64,000 nt of DNA, taken from positions 744,001 to 808,000 of the forward strand of contig NW_026870563.1 of NCBI RefSeq assembly GCF_963576545.1, written 5' to 3'. Within the stretch, counting starts at the first letter, position 1. Each line of letters begins with the position of its first letter. This DNA comes from Limanda limanda (Eukaryota; Chordata; Actinopteri; Pleuronectiformes; Pleuronectidae). Shown one piece after another: positions 8,972-20,600 of the stretch. The position numbers and the translations under genes were made by a program. The notes under the pieces were generated by a model. The model was not told the DNA's origin and did no database searches. It saw nothing but the letters and a program-made list of their open reading frames with translations.

Positions 8972-11900
8972 ATGAAAGCACATAGGAGAAAGAGATATTC
9001 TTGAATAACTTTTTTTGTGAAGGTCGGAGAGACTTGCAAGTAGGCTCTACCCCCACTAAATGGGGTAGCGCGCATCGATCGGTACCATCCTTGAGCTTCT
9101 CCGACTTTCGGAAGGGTTAGGGTTAGGGTTAGGGATGAAAGCACATAGGAGAAAGAGATATTCTTGAATAACTTTTTTTGTGAAGGTCGGAGAGACTTGC
9201 AAGTAGGCTCTACCCCCACTAAATGGGGTAGCGCGCATCGATCGGTACCATCCTTGAGCTTCTCCGACTTTCGGAAGGGTTAGGGTTAGGGTTAGGGATG
9301 AAAGCACATAGGAGAAAGAGATATTCTTAAATAACTTTTTTTGTGAAGGTCGGAGAGACTTGCAAGTAGGCTCTACCCCCACTAAATGGAGTAGCGCGCA
9401 TCGATCGGTACCATCCTTGAGCTTCTCCGACTTTCGGAAGGGTTAGGGTTAGGGTTAGGGATGAAAGCACATAGGAGAAAGAGATATTCTTGAATAACTT
9501 TTTTTGTGAAGGTCGGAGAGACTTGCAAGTAGGCTCTACCCCCACTAAATGGGGTAGCGCGCATCGATCAGTACCATCCTTGAGCTTCTCCGACTTTCGG
9601 AAGGGTTAGGGTTAGTGTTAGGGATGAAAGCACATAGGAGAAAGAGATATTCTTGAATAACTTTTTTTGTGAAGGTCGGAGAGACTTGCAAGTAGGCTCT
9701 ACCCCCACTAAATGGGGTAGCGCGCATCGATCGGTACCATCCTTGAGCTTCTCCGACTTTCGGATGGGTTAGGGTTAGGGTTAGGGATGAAAGCACATAG
9801 GAGAAAGAGATATTCTTGAAAAACTTTTTTTGTGAAGGTCGGAGAGACTTGGAAAGTGGTTGCATCTGGACTAATTTGGGTCCTGCGGATCGATTGGTAC
9901 CATCCCCGAGCTTGTACGACCTTCGGAAGAGGTCGACCGACGAAATTCCCCCAAATCTGAGGAGATATTCTTGAATAACTTTTTTTGTGAAGGTCGGAGA
10001 GACTTGCAAGTAGGCTCTACCCCCACTAAATGGGGTAGCGCGCATCGATCGGTACCATCCTTGAGCTTCTCCGACTTTCGGAAGGGTTAGGGTTAGGGTT
10101 AGGGATGAAAGCACATAGGAGAAAGAGATATTCTTGAATAACTTTTTTTGTGAAGGTCGGAGAGACTTGCAAGTAGGCTCTACCCCCACTAAATGGGGTA
10201 GCGCGCATCGATCGGTACCATCCTTGAGCTTCTCCGACTTTTGGAAGGGTTAGGGTTAGGGTTAGGGATGAAAGCACATAGGAGAAAGAGATATTCTTGA
10301 ATAACTTTTTTTGTGAAGGTCGGAGAGACTTGCAAGTAGGCTCTACCCCCACTAAATGGGGTAGCGCGCATCGATCGGTACCATCCTTGAGCTTCTCCGA
10401 CTTTCGGAAGGGTTAGGGTTAGGGTTAGGGATGAAAGCACATAGGAGAAAGAGATATTCTTGAATAACTTTTTTTGTGAAGGTCGGAGAGACTTGCAAGT
10501 AGGCTCTACCCCCACTAAATGGGGTAGCGCGCATCGATCGGTACCATCCTTGAGCTTCTCCGACTTTCGGAAGGGTTAGGGTTAGGGTTAGGGATGAAAG
10601 CACATAGGAGAAAGAGATATTCTTGAATAACTTTTTTTGTGAAGGTCGGAGAGACTTGGAAAGTGGTTGCATCTGGACTAATTTGGGTCCTGCGGATCGA
10701 TTGGTACCATCCCCGAGCTTGTACGACCTTCGGAAGAGGTCGACCGACGAAATTCCCCCAAATCTGAGGAGATATTCTTGAATAACTTTTTTTGTGAAGG
10801 TCGGAGAGACTTGCAAGTAGGCTCTACCCCCACTAAATGGGGTAGCGCGCATCGATCGGTACCATCCTTGAGCTTCTCCGACTTTCGGAAGGGTTAGGGT
10901 TAGGGTTAGGGATGAAAGCACATAGGAGAAAGAGATATTCTTGAATAACTTTTTTTGTGAAGGTCGGAGAGACTTGCAAGTAGGCTCTACCCCCACTAAA
11001 TGGGGTAGCGCGCATCGATCGGTACCATCCTTGAGCTTCTCCGACTTTTGGAAGGGTTAGGGTTAGGGTTAGGGATGAAAGCACATAGGAGAAAGAGATA
11101 TTCTTGAATAACTTTTTTTGTGAAGGTCGGAGAGACTTGCAAGTAGGCTCTACCCCCACTAAATGGGGTAGCGCGCATCGATCGGTACCATCCTTGAGCT
11201 TCTCCGACTTTCGGAAGGGTTAGGGTTAGGGTTAGGGATGAAAGCACATAGGAGAAAGAGATATTCTTGAATAACTTTTTTTGTGAAGGTCGGAGAGACT
11301 TGCAAGTAGGCTCTACCCCCACTAAATGGGGTAGCGCGCATCGATCGGTACCATCCTTGAGCTTCTCCGACTTTCGGAAGGGTTAGGGTTAGGGTTAGGG
11401 ATGAAAGCACATAGGAGAAAGAGATATTCTTGAATAACTTTTTTTGTGAAGGTCGGAGAGACTTGCAAGTAGGCTCTACCCCCACTAAATGGGGTAGCGC
11501 GCATCGATCGGTACCATCCTTGAGCTTCTCCGACTTTCGGAAGGGTTAGGGTTAGGGTTAGGGATGAAAGCACATAGGAGAAAGAGATATTCTTAAATAA
11601 CTTTTTTTGTGAAGGTCGGAGAGACTTGCAAGTAGGCTCTACCCCCACTAAATGGAGTAGCGCGCATCGATCGGTACCATCCTTGAGCTTCTCCGACTTT
11701 CGGAAGGGTTAGGGTTAGGGTTAGGGATGAAAGCACATAGGAGAAAGAGATATTCTTGAATAACTTTTTTTGTGAAGGTCGGAGAGACTTGCAAGTAGGC
11801 TCTACCCCCACTAAATGGGGTAGCGCGCATCGATCAGTACCATCCTTGAGCTTCTCCGACTTTCGGAAGGGTTAGGGTTAGTGTTAGGGATGAAAGCACA

Positions 11901-13040
11901 TAGGAGAAAGAGATATTCTTGAATAACTTTTTTTGTGAAGGTCGGAGAGACTTGCAAGTAGGCTCTACCCCCACTAAATGGGGTAGCGCGCATCGATCGG
12001 TACCATCCTTGAGCTTCTCCGACTTTCGGATGGGTTAGGGTTAGGGTTAGGGATGAAAGCACATAGGAGAAAGAGATATTCTTGAAAAACTTTTTTTGTG
12101 AAGGTCGGAGAGACTTGGAAAGTGGTTGCATCTGGACTAATTTGGGTCCTGCGGATCGATTGGTACCATCCCCGAGCTTGTACGACCTTCGGAAGAGGTC
12201 GACCGACGAAATTCCCCCAAATCTGAGGAGATATTCTTGAATAACTTTTTTTGTGAAGGTCGGAGAGACTTGCAAGTAGGCTCTACCCCCACTAAATGGG
12301 GTAGCGCGCATCGATCGGTACCATCCTTGAGCTTCTCCGACTTTCGGAAGGGTTAGGGTTAGGGTTAGGGATGAAAGCACATAGGAGAAAGAGATATTCT
12401 TGAATAACTTTTTTTGTGAAGGTCGGAGAGACTTGCAAGTAGGCTCTACCCCCACTAAATGGGGTAGCGCGCATCGATCGGTACCATCTTTGAGCTTCTC
12501 CGACTTTTGGAAGGGTTAGGGTTAGGGTTAGGGATGAAAGCACATAGGAGAAAGAGATATTCTTGAATAACTTTTTTTGTGAAGGTCGGAGAGACTTGCA
12601 AGTAGGCTCTACCCCCACTAAATGGTGTAGCGCGCATCGATCGGTACCATCCTTGAGCTTCTCCGACTTTCGGAAGGGTTAGGGTTAGGGTTAGGGATGA
12701 AAGCACATAGGAGAAAGAGATATTCTTGAATAACTTTTTTTGTGAAGGTCGGAGAGACTTGCAAGTAGGCTCTACCCCCACTAAATGGGGTAGCGCGCAT
12801 CGATCGGTACCATCCTTGAGCTTCTCCGACTTTCGGAAGGGTTAGGGTTAGGGTTAGGGATGAAAGCACATAGGAGAAAGAGATATTCTTGAATAACTTT
12901 TTTGTTGAAGGTCGGAGAGACTTGCAAGTAGGCTCTACCCCCACTAAATGGGGTAGCGCGCATCGATCGGTACCATCCTTGAGCTTCTCCGACTTTCGGA
13001 AGGGTTAGGGTTAGGGTTAGGGATGAAAGCACATAGGAGA

Positions 13041-16000
13041 AAGAGATATTCTTGAATAACTTTTTTTGTGAAGGTCGGAGAGACTTGGAAAGTGGTTGCA
13101 TCTGGACTAATTTGGGTCCTGCGGATCGATTGCTACCATCCCCGAGCTTGTACGACCTTCGGAAGAGGTCGACCGACGAAATTCCCCCAAATCTGAGGAG
13201 ATATTCTTGAATAACTTTTTTTGTGAAGGTCGGAGAGACTTGCAAGTAGGCTCTACCCCCACTAAATGGGGTAGCGCGCATCGATCGGTACCATCCTTGA
13301 GCTTCTCCGACTTTCGGAAGGGTTAGGGTTAGGGTTAGGGATGAAAGCACATAGGAGAAAGAGATATTCTTGAATAACTTTTTTTGTGAAGGTCGGAGAG
13401 ACTTGAAAAGTGGTTGCATCTGGACTAATTTGGGTCCTGCGGATCGATTGGTACTATCCCCGAGCTTGTACGACCTTCGGAAGAGGTCGACCGACGAAAT
13501 TCCCCCAAATCTGAGGAGATATTCTTGAATAACTTTTTTTGTGAAGGTCGGAGAGACTTGCAAGTAGGCTCTACCCCCACTAAATGGGGTAGCGCGCATC
13601 GATCAGTACCATCCTTGAGCTTCTCCGACTTTCGGAAGGGTTAGGGTTAGGGTTAGGGATGAAAGCAAATAGGAGAAAGAGATATTCTTGAATAACTTTT
13701 TTTGTGAAGGTCGGAGAGACTTGCAAGTAGGCTCTACCCCCACTAAATGGGGTAGCGCGCATCGATCGGTACCATCCTTGAGCTTCTCCGACTTTCGGAA
13801 GGGTTAGGGTTAGGGTTAGGGATGAAAGCACATAGGAGAAAGAGATATTCTTGAATAACTTTTTTTGTGAAGGTCGGAGAGACTTGCAAGTAGGCTCTAC
13901 CCCCACTAAATGGGGTAGCGCGCATCGATCGGTACCATCCTTGAGCTTCTCCGACTTTCGGAAGGGTTAGGGTTAGGGTTAGGGATGAAAGCACATAGGA
14001 GAAAGAGATATTCTTGAATAACTTTTTTTGTGAAGGTCGGAGAGACTTGGAAAGTGGTTGCATCTGGACTAATTTGGGTCCTGCGGATCGATTGGTACCA
14101 TCCCCGAGCTTGTACGACCTTCGGAAGAGGTCGACCGACGAAATTCCCCCAAATCTGAGGAGATATTCTTGAATAACTTTTTTTGTGAAGGTCGGAGAGA
14201 CTTGCAAGTAGGCTCTACCCCCACTAAATGGGGTAGCGCGCATCGATCGGTACCATCTTTGAGCTTCTCCGACTTTCGGAAGGGTTAGGGTTAGGGTTAG
14301 GGATGAAAGCACATAGGAGAAAGAGATATTCTTGAATAACTTTTTTTGTGAAGGTCGGAGAGACTTGCAAGTAGGCTCTACCCCCACTAAATGGGGTAGC
14401 GCGCATCGATCGGTACCATCCTTGAGCTTCTCCGACTTTCGGAAGGGTTAGGGTTAGGGTTAGGGATGAAAGCACATAGGAGAAAGAGATATTCTTGAAT
14501 AACTTTTTTTGTGAAGGTCGGAGAGACTTGGAAAGTGGTTGCATCTGGACTAATTTGGGTCCTGCGGATCGATTGGTACCATCCTTGAGCTTGTACGACC
14601 TTCGGAAGAGGTCGACCGACGAAATTCCCCCAAATCTGAGGAGATATTCTTGAATAACTTTTTTTGTGAAGGTCGGAGAGACTTGCAAGTAGGCTCTACC
14701 CCCACTAAATGGGGTAGCGCGCATCGATCGGTACCATCCTTGAGCTTCTCCGACTTTCGGAAGGGTTAGGGTTAGGGTTAGGGATGAAAGCACATAGGAG
14801 AAAGAGATATTCTTGAATAACTTTTTTTGTGAAGGTCGGAGAGACTTGCAAGTAGGCTCTACCCCCACTAAATGGGGTAGCGCGCATCGATCGGTACCAT
14901 CCTTGAGCTTCTCCGACTTTTGGAAGGGTTAGGGTTAGGGTTAGGGATGAAAGCACATAGGAGAAAGAGATATTCTTGAATAACTTTTTTTGTGAAGGTC
15001 GGAGAGACTTGGAAAGTGGTTGCATCTGGACTAATTTGGGTCCTGCGGATCGATTGGTACTATCCCCGAGCTTGTACGACCTTCGGAAGAGGTCGACCGA
15101 CGAAATTCCCCCAAATCTGAGGAGATATTCTTGAATAACTTTTTTTGTGAAGGTCGGAGAGACTTGCAAGTAGGCTCTACCCCCACTAAATGGGGTAGCG
15201 CGCATCGATCAGTACCATCCTTGAGCTTCTCCGACTTTCGGAAGGGTTAGGGTTAGGGTTAGGGATGAAAGCAAATAGGAGAAAGAGATATTCTTGAATA
15301 ACTTTTTTTGTGAAGGTCGGAGAGACTTGCAAGTAGGCTCTACCCCCACTAAATGGGGTAGCGCGCATCGATCGGTACCATCCTTGAGCTTCTCCGACTT
15401 TCGGAAGGGTTAGGGTTAGGGTTAGGGATGAAAGCACATAGGAGAAAGAGATATTCTTGAATAACTTTTTTTGTGAAGGTCGGAGAGACTTGCAAGTAGG
15501 CTCTACCCCCACTAAATGGGGTAGCGCGCATCGATCGGTACCATCCTTGAGCTTCTCCGACTTTCGGAAGGGTTAGGGTTAGGGTTAGGGATGAAAGCAC
15601 ATAGGAGAAAGAGATATTCTTGAATAACTTTTTTTGTGAAGGTCGGAGAGACTTGGAAAGTGGTTGCATCTGGACTAATTTGGGTCCTGCGGATCGATTG
15701 GTACCATCCCCGAGCTTGTACGACCTTCGGAAGAGGTCGACCGACGAAATTCCCCCAAATCTGAGGAGATATTCTTGAATAACTTTTTTTGTGAAGGTCG
15801 GAGAGACTTGCAAGTAGGCTCTACCCCCACTAAATGGGGTAGCGCGCATCGATCGGTACCATCCTTGAGCTTCTCCGACTTTCGGAAGGGTTAGGGTTAG
15901 GGTTAGGGATGAAAGCACATAGGAGAAAGAGATATTCTTGAATAACTTTTTTTGTGAAGGTCGGAGAGACTTGCAAGTAGGCTCTACCCCCACTAAATGG

Positions 16001-19000
16001 GGTAGCGCGCATCGATCGGTACCATCCTTGAGCTTCTCCGACTTTCGGAAGGGTTAGGGTTAGGGTTAGGGATGAAAGCACATAGGAGAAAGAGATATTC
16101 TTGAATAACTTTTTTTGTGAAGGTCGGAGAGACTTGGAAAGTGGTTGCATCTGGACTAATTTGGGTCCTGCGGATCGATTGGTACCATCCCCGAGCTTGT
16201 ACGACCTTCGGAAGAGGTCGACCGACGAAATTCCCCCAAATCTGAGGAGATATTCTTGAATAACTTTTTTTGTGAAGGTCGGAGAGACTTGCAAGTAGGC
16301 TCTACCCCCACTAAATGGGGTAGCGCGCATCGATCGGTACCATCCTTGAGCTTCTCCGACTTTCGGAAGGGTTAGGGTTAGGGTTAGGGATGAAAGCACA
16401 TAGGAGAAAGAGATATTCTTGAATAACTTTTTTTGTGAAGGTCGGAGAGACTTGCAAGTAGGCTCTACCCCCACTAAATGGGGTAGCGCGCATCGATCGG
16501 TACCATCCTTGAGCTTCTCCGACTTTTGGAAGGGTTAGGGTTAGGGTTAGGGATGAAAGCACATAGGAGAAAGAGATATTCTTGAATAACTTTTTTTGTG
16601 AAGGTCGGAGAGACTTGCAAGTAGGCTCTACCCCCACTAAATGGGGTAGCGCGCATCGATCGGTACCATCCTTGAGCTTCTCCGACTTTCGGAAGGGTTA
16701 GGGTTAGGGTTAGGGATGAAAGCACATAGGAGAAAGAGATATTCTTGAATAACTTTTTTTGTGAAGGTCGGAGAGACTTGCAAGTAGGCTCTACCCCCAC
16801 TAAATGGGGTAGCGCGCATCGATCGGTACCATCCTTGAGCTTCTCCGACTTTCGGAAGGGTTAGGGTTAGGGTTAGGGATGAAAGCACATAGGAGAAAGA
16901 GATATTCTTGAATAACTTTTTTTGTGAAGGTCGGAGAGACTTGCAAGTAGGCTCTACCCCCACTAAATGGGGTAGCGCGCATCGATCGGTACCATCCTTG
17001 AGCTTCTCCGACTTTCGGAAGGGTTAGGGTTAGGGTTAGGGATGAAAGCACATAGGAGAAAGAGATATTCTTAAATAACTTTTTTTGTGAAGGTCGGAGA
17101 GACTTGCAAGTAGGCTCTACCCCCACTAAATGGAGTAGCGCGCATCGATCGGTACCATCCTTGAGCTTCTCCGACTTTCGGAAGGGTTAGGGTTAGGGTT
17201 AGGGATGAAAGCACATAGGAGAAAGAGATATTCTTGAATAACTTTTTTTGTGAAGGTCGGAGAGACTTGCAAGTAGGCTCTACCCCCACTAAATGGGGTA
17301 GCGCGCATCGATCAGTACCATCCTTGAGCTTCTCCGACTTTCGGAAGGGTTAGGGTTAGTGTTAGGGATGAAAGCACATAGGAGAAAGAGATATTCTTGA
17401 ATAACTTTTTTTGTGAAGGTCGGAGAGACTTGCAAGTAGGCTCTACCCCCACTAAATGGGGTAGCGCGCATCGATCGGTACCATCCTTGAGCTTCTCCGA
17501 CTTTCGGATGGGTTAGGGTTAGGGTTAGGGATGAAAGCACATAGGAGAAAGAGATATTCTTGAAAAACTTTTTTTGTGAAGGTCGGAGAGACTTGGAAAG
17601 TGGTTGCATCTGGACTAATTTGGGTCCTGCGGATCGATTGGTACCATCCCCGAGCTTGTACGACCTTCGGAAGAGGTCGACCGACGAAATTCCCCCAAAT
17701 CTGAGGAGATATTCTTGAATAACTTTTTTTGTGAAGGTCGGAGAGACTTGCAAGTAGGCTCTACCCCCACTAAATGGGGTAGCGCGCATCGATCGGTACC
17801 ATCCTTGAGCTTCTCCGACTTTCGGAAGGGTTAGGGTTAGGGTTAGGGATGAAAGCACATAGGAGAAAGAGATATTCTTGAATAACTTTTTTTGTGAAGG
17901 TCGGAGAGACTTGCAAGTAGGCTCTACCCCCACTAAATGGGGTAGCGCGCATCGATCGGTACCATCCTTGAGCTTCTCCGACTTTTGGAAGGGTTAGGGT
18001 TAGGGTTAGGGATGAAAGCACATAGGAGAAAGAGATATTCTTGAATAACTTTTTTTGTGAAGGTCGGAGAGACTTGCAAGTAGGCTCTACCCCCACTAAA
18101 TGGGGTAGCGCGCATCGATCGGTACCATCCTTGAGCTTCTCCGACTTTCGGAAGGGTTAGGGTTAGGGTTAGGGATGAAAGCACATAGGAGAAAGAGATA
18201 TTCTTGAATAACTTTTTTTGTGAAGGTCGGAGAGACTTGGAAAGTGGTTGCATCTGGACTAATTTGGGTCCTGCGGATCGATTGGTACCATCCCCGAGCT
18301 TGTACGACCTTCGGAAGAGGTCGACCGACGAAATTCCCCCAAATCTGAGGAGATATTCTTGAATAACTTTTTTTGTGAAGGTCGGAGAGACTTGCAAGTA
18401 GGCTCTACCCCCACTAAATGGGGTAGCGCGCATCGATCGGTACCATCCTTGAGCTTCTCCGACTTTCGGAAGGGTTAGGGTTAGGGTTAGGGATGAAAGC
18501 ACATAGGAGAAAGACATATTCTTGAATAACTTTTTTTGTGAAGGTCGGAGAGACTTGCAAGTAGGCTCTACCCCCACTAAATGGGGTAGCGCGCATCGAT
18601 CGGTACCATCCTTGAGCTTCTCCGACTTTTGGAAGGGTTAGGGTTAGGGTTAGGGATGAAAGCACATAGGAGAAAGAGATATTCTTGAATAACTTTTTTT
18701 GTGAAGGTCGGAGAGACTTGCAAGTAGGCTCTACCCCCACTAAATGGGGTAGCGCGCATCGATCGGTACCATCCTTGAGCTTCTCCGACTTTCGGAAGGG
18801 TTAGGGTTAGGGTTAGGGATGAAAGCACATAGGAGAAAGAGATATTCTTGAATAACTTTTTTTGTGAAGGTCGGAGAGACTTGCAAGTAGGCTCTACCCC
18901 CACTAAATGGGGTAGCGCGCATCGATCGGTACCATCCTTGAGCTTCTCCGACTTTCGGAAGGGTTAGGGTTAGGGTTAGGGATGAAAGCACATAGGAGAA

Positions 19001-20600
19001 AGAGATATTCTTGAATAACTTTTTTTGTGAAGGTCGGAGAGACTTGCAAGTAGGCTCTACCCCCACTAAATGGGGTAGCGCGCATCGATCGGTACCATCC
19101 TTGAGCTTCTCCGACTTTCGGAAGGGTTAGGGTTAGGGTTAGGGATGAAAGCACATAGGAGAAAGAGATATTCTTAAATAACTTTTTTTGTGAAGGTCGG
19201 AGAGACTTGCAAGTAGGCTCTACCCCCACTAAATGGAGTAGCGCGCATCGATCGGTACCATCCTTGAGCTTCTCCGACTTTCGGAAGGGTTAGGGTTAGG
19301 GTTAGGGATGAAAGCACATAGGAGAAAGAGATATTCTTGAATAACTTTTTTTGTGAAGGTCGGAGAGACTTGCAAGTAGGCTCTACCCCCACTAAATGGG
19401 GTAGCGCGCATCGATCAGTACCATCCTTGAGCTTCTCCGACTTTCGGAAGGGTTAGGGTTAGTGTTAGGGATGAAAGCACATAGGAGAAAGAGATATTCT
19501 TGAATAACTTTTTTTGTGAAGGTCGGAGAGACTTGCAAGTAGGCTCTACCCCCACTAAATGGGGTAGCGCGCATCGATCGGTACCATCCTTGAGCTTCTC
19601 CGACTTTCGGATGGGTTAGGGTTAGGGTTAGGGATGAAAGCACATAGGAGAAAGAGATATTCTTGAAAAACTTTTTTTGTGAAGGTCGGAGAGACTTGGA
19701 AAGTGGTTGCATCTGGACTAATTTGGGTCCTGCGGATCGATTGGTACCATCCCCGAGCTTGTACGACCTTCGGAAGAGGTCGACCGACGAAATTCCCCCA
19801 AATCTGAGGAGATATTCTTGAATAACTTTTTTTGTGAAGGTCGGAGAGACTTGCAAGTAGGCTCTACCCCCACTAAATGGGGTAGCGCGCATCGATCGGT
19901 ACCATCCTTGAGCTTCTCCGACTTTCGGAAGGGTTAGGGTTAGGGTTAGGGATGAAAGCACATAGGAGAAAGAGATATTCTTGAATAACTTTTTTTGTGA
20001 AGGTCGGAGAGACTTGCAAGTAGGCTCTACCCCCACTAAATGGGGTAGCGCGCATCGATCGGTACCATCCTTGAGCTTCTCCGACTTTTGGAAGGGTTAG
20101 GGTTAGGGTTAGGGATGAAAGCACATAGGAGAAAGAGATATTCTTGAATAACTTTTTTTGTGAAGGTCGGAGAGACTTGCAAGTAGGCTCTACCCCCACT
20201 AAATGGGGTAGCGCGCATCGATCGGTACCATCCTTGAGCTTCTCCGACTTTCGGAAGGGTTAGGGTTAGGGATGAAAGCACATAGGAGAAAGAGATATTC
20301 TTGAATAACTTTTTTTGTGAAGGTCGGAGAGACTTGCAAGTAGGCTCTACCCCCACTAAATGGGGTAGCGCGCATCGATCGGTACCATCCTTGAGCTTCT
20401 CCGACTTTCGGAAGGGTTAGGGTTAGGGTTAGGGATGAAAGCACATAGGAGAAAGAGATATTCTTGAATAACTTTTTTTTTGAAGGTCGGAGAGACTTGC
20501 AAGTAGGCTCTACCCCCACTAAATGGGGTAGCGCGCATCGATCGGTACCATCCTTGAGCTTCTCCGACTTTCGGAAGGGTTAGGGTTAGGGTTAGGGATG
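13041..20600 (+). repeat. Region II, copy 2 of the 7.74-kb higher-order repeat
   Basis: This is the right-hand copy of the segment starting near 5,300. It keeps the order of A-A-B trimers, A-A-A-B tetramers and the 8-A run of copy 1, with one A unit missing near 18,100. Its left edge is sharp: the A unit before 13,128 has the standard CCGACTTTCGG and three TTAGGG, while the unit before 5,384 has CCGAATTTCGG and two. The junction thus lies inside or next to one monomer, as expected for exchange between homologous monomers. Confidence 0.85.

Larger units (their letters stand above)
8831..8993 (+). repeat. Representative monomer A (163 bp)
   Basis: This is a typical A unit. In order it holds an AT-rich head ending in T7, the segment GAAGGTCGGAGA, a CTACCCC/GGGGTAG inverted repeat, a cluster of palindromic hexamers (GCGCGC, ATCGAT, CGATCG, GGTACC), the segment TCTCCGACTTTC, then GGG(TTAGGG)3 and a purine-rich tail ending GGAGAAAGA. 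GC is 77 of 163 bases. Units directly before and after it have the same 163-bp spacing. The length is in the range of nucleosome-sized satellites. Because 163 is 1 modulo 3, adjacent A units put the same sequence in successive reading frames. Confidence 0.97.
8086..12618 (+). repeat. Nested 2,266-bp higher-order repeat (12 A + 2 B), two copies
   Basis: Segments 8,086-10,351 and 10,352-12,617 match unit for unit. Shared private marks are TTAAATAAC with GGAGTAG (about 9,327 and 11,593), TTAGTGTTAGGG (about 9,615 and 11,881), CGGATGGG (about 9,763 and 12,029) and CTTGAAAAACT in the following B. The size equals 12x163 + 2x155. The same block recurs as a 2,103-bp version (11 A + 2 B) between the marks at 17,071 and 19,174. 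Confidence 0.88.
5300..13040 (+). repeat. Region II, copy 1 of a 7.74-kb higher-order repeat
   Basis: From the GATTGCTACC-marked B unit at 5,384 onward, monomer order and private variants match the segment 7,744 bp downstream: 5,384 with 13,128, CCATCTTTGAG near 6,512 with 14,255, and the TTAAATAAC unit near 9,327 with 17,071. Near 10,350 the downstream copy lacks one A unit and the offset becomes 7,581; the match then continues to about 12,600. Private variants of the left copy near its end include GGTGTAG (about 12,625) and TTTTTTGTTGAAG (about 12,900). The end coordinates are approximate. Confidence 0.87.

Noticed and set aside
8831..8993. RNA polymerase III promoter or SINE origin of the monomer
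   Set aside because: GATCGATTG in B resembles a B-box core but lacks the final C, no matching A-box lies upstream, and no tRNA-like fold or A-rich tail with target duplications is visible. The T7 tract alone is not enough.
8831..8993. Virus-derived telomeric repeat (integrated herpesvirus-type TTAGGG array)
   Set aside because: Such ends have long perfect or variant hexamer arrays with flanking viral genes. Here each monomer has only three hexamers and no viral coding sequence is present.
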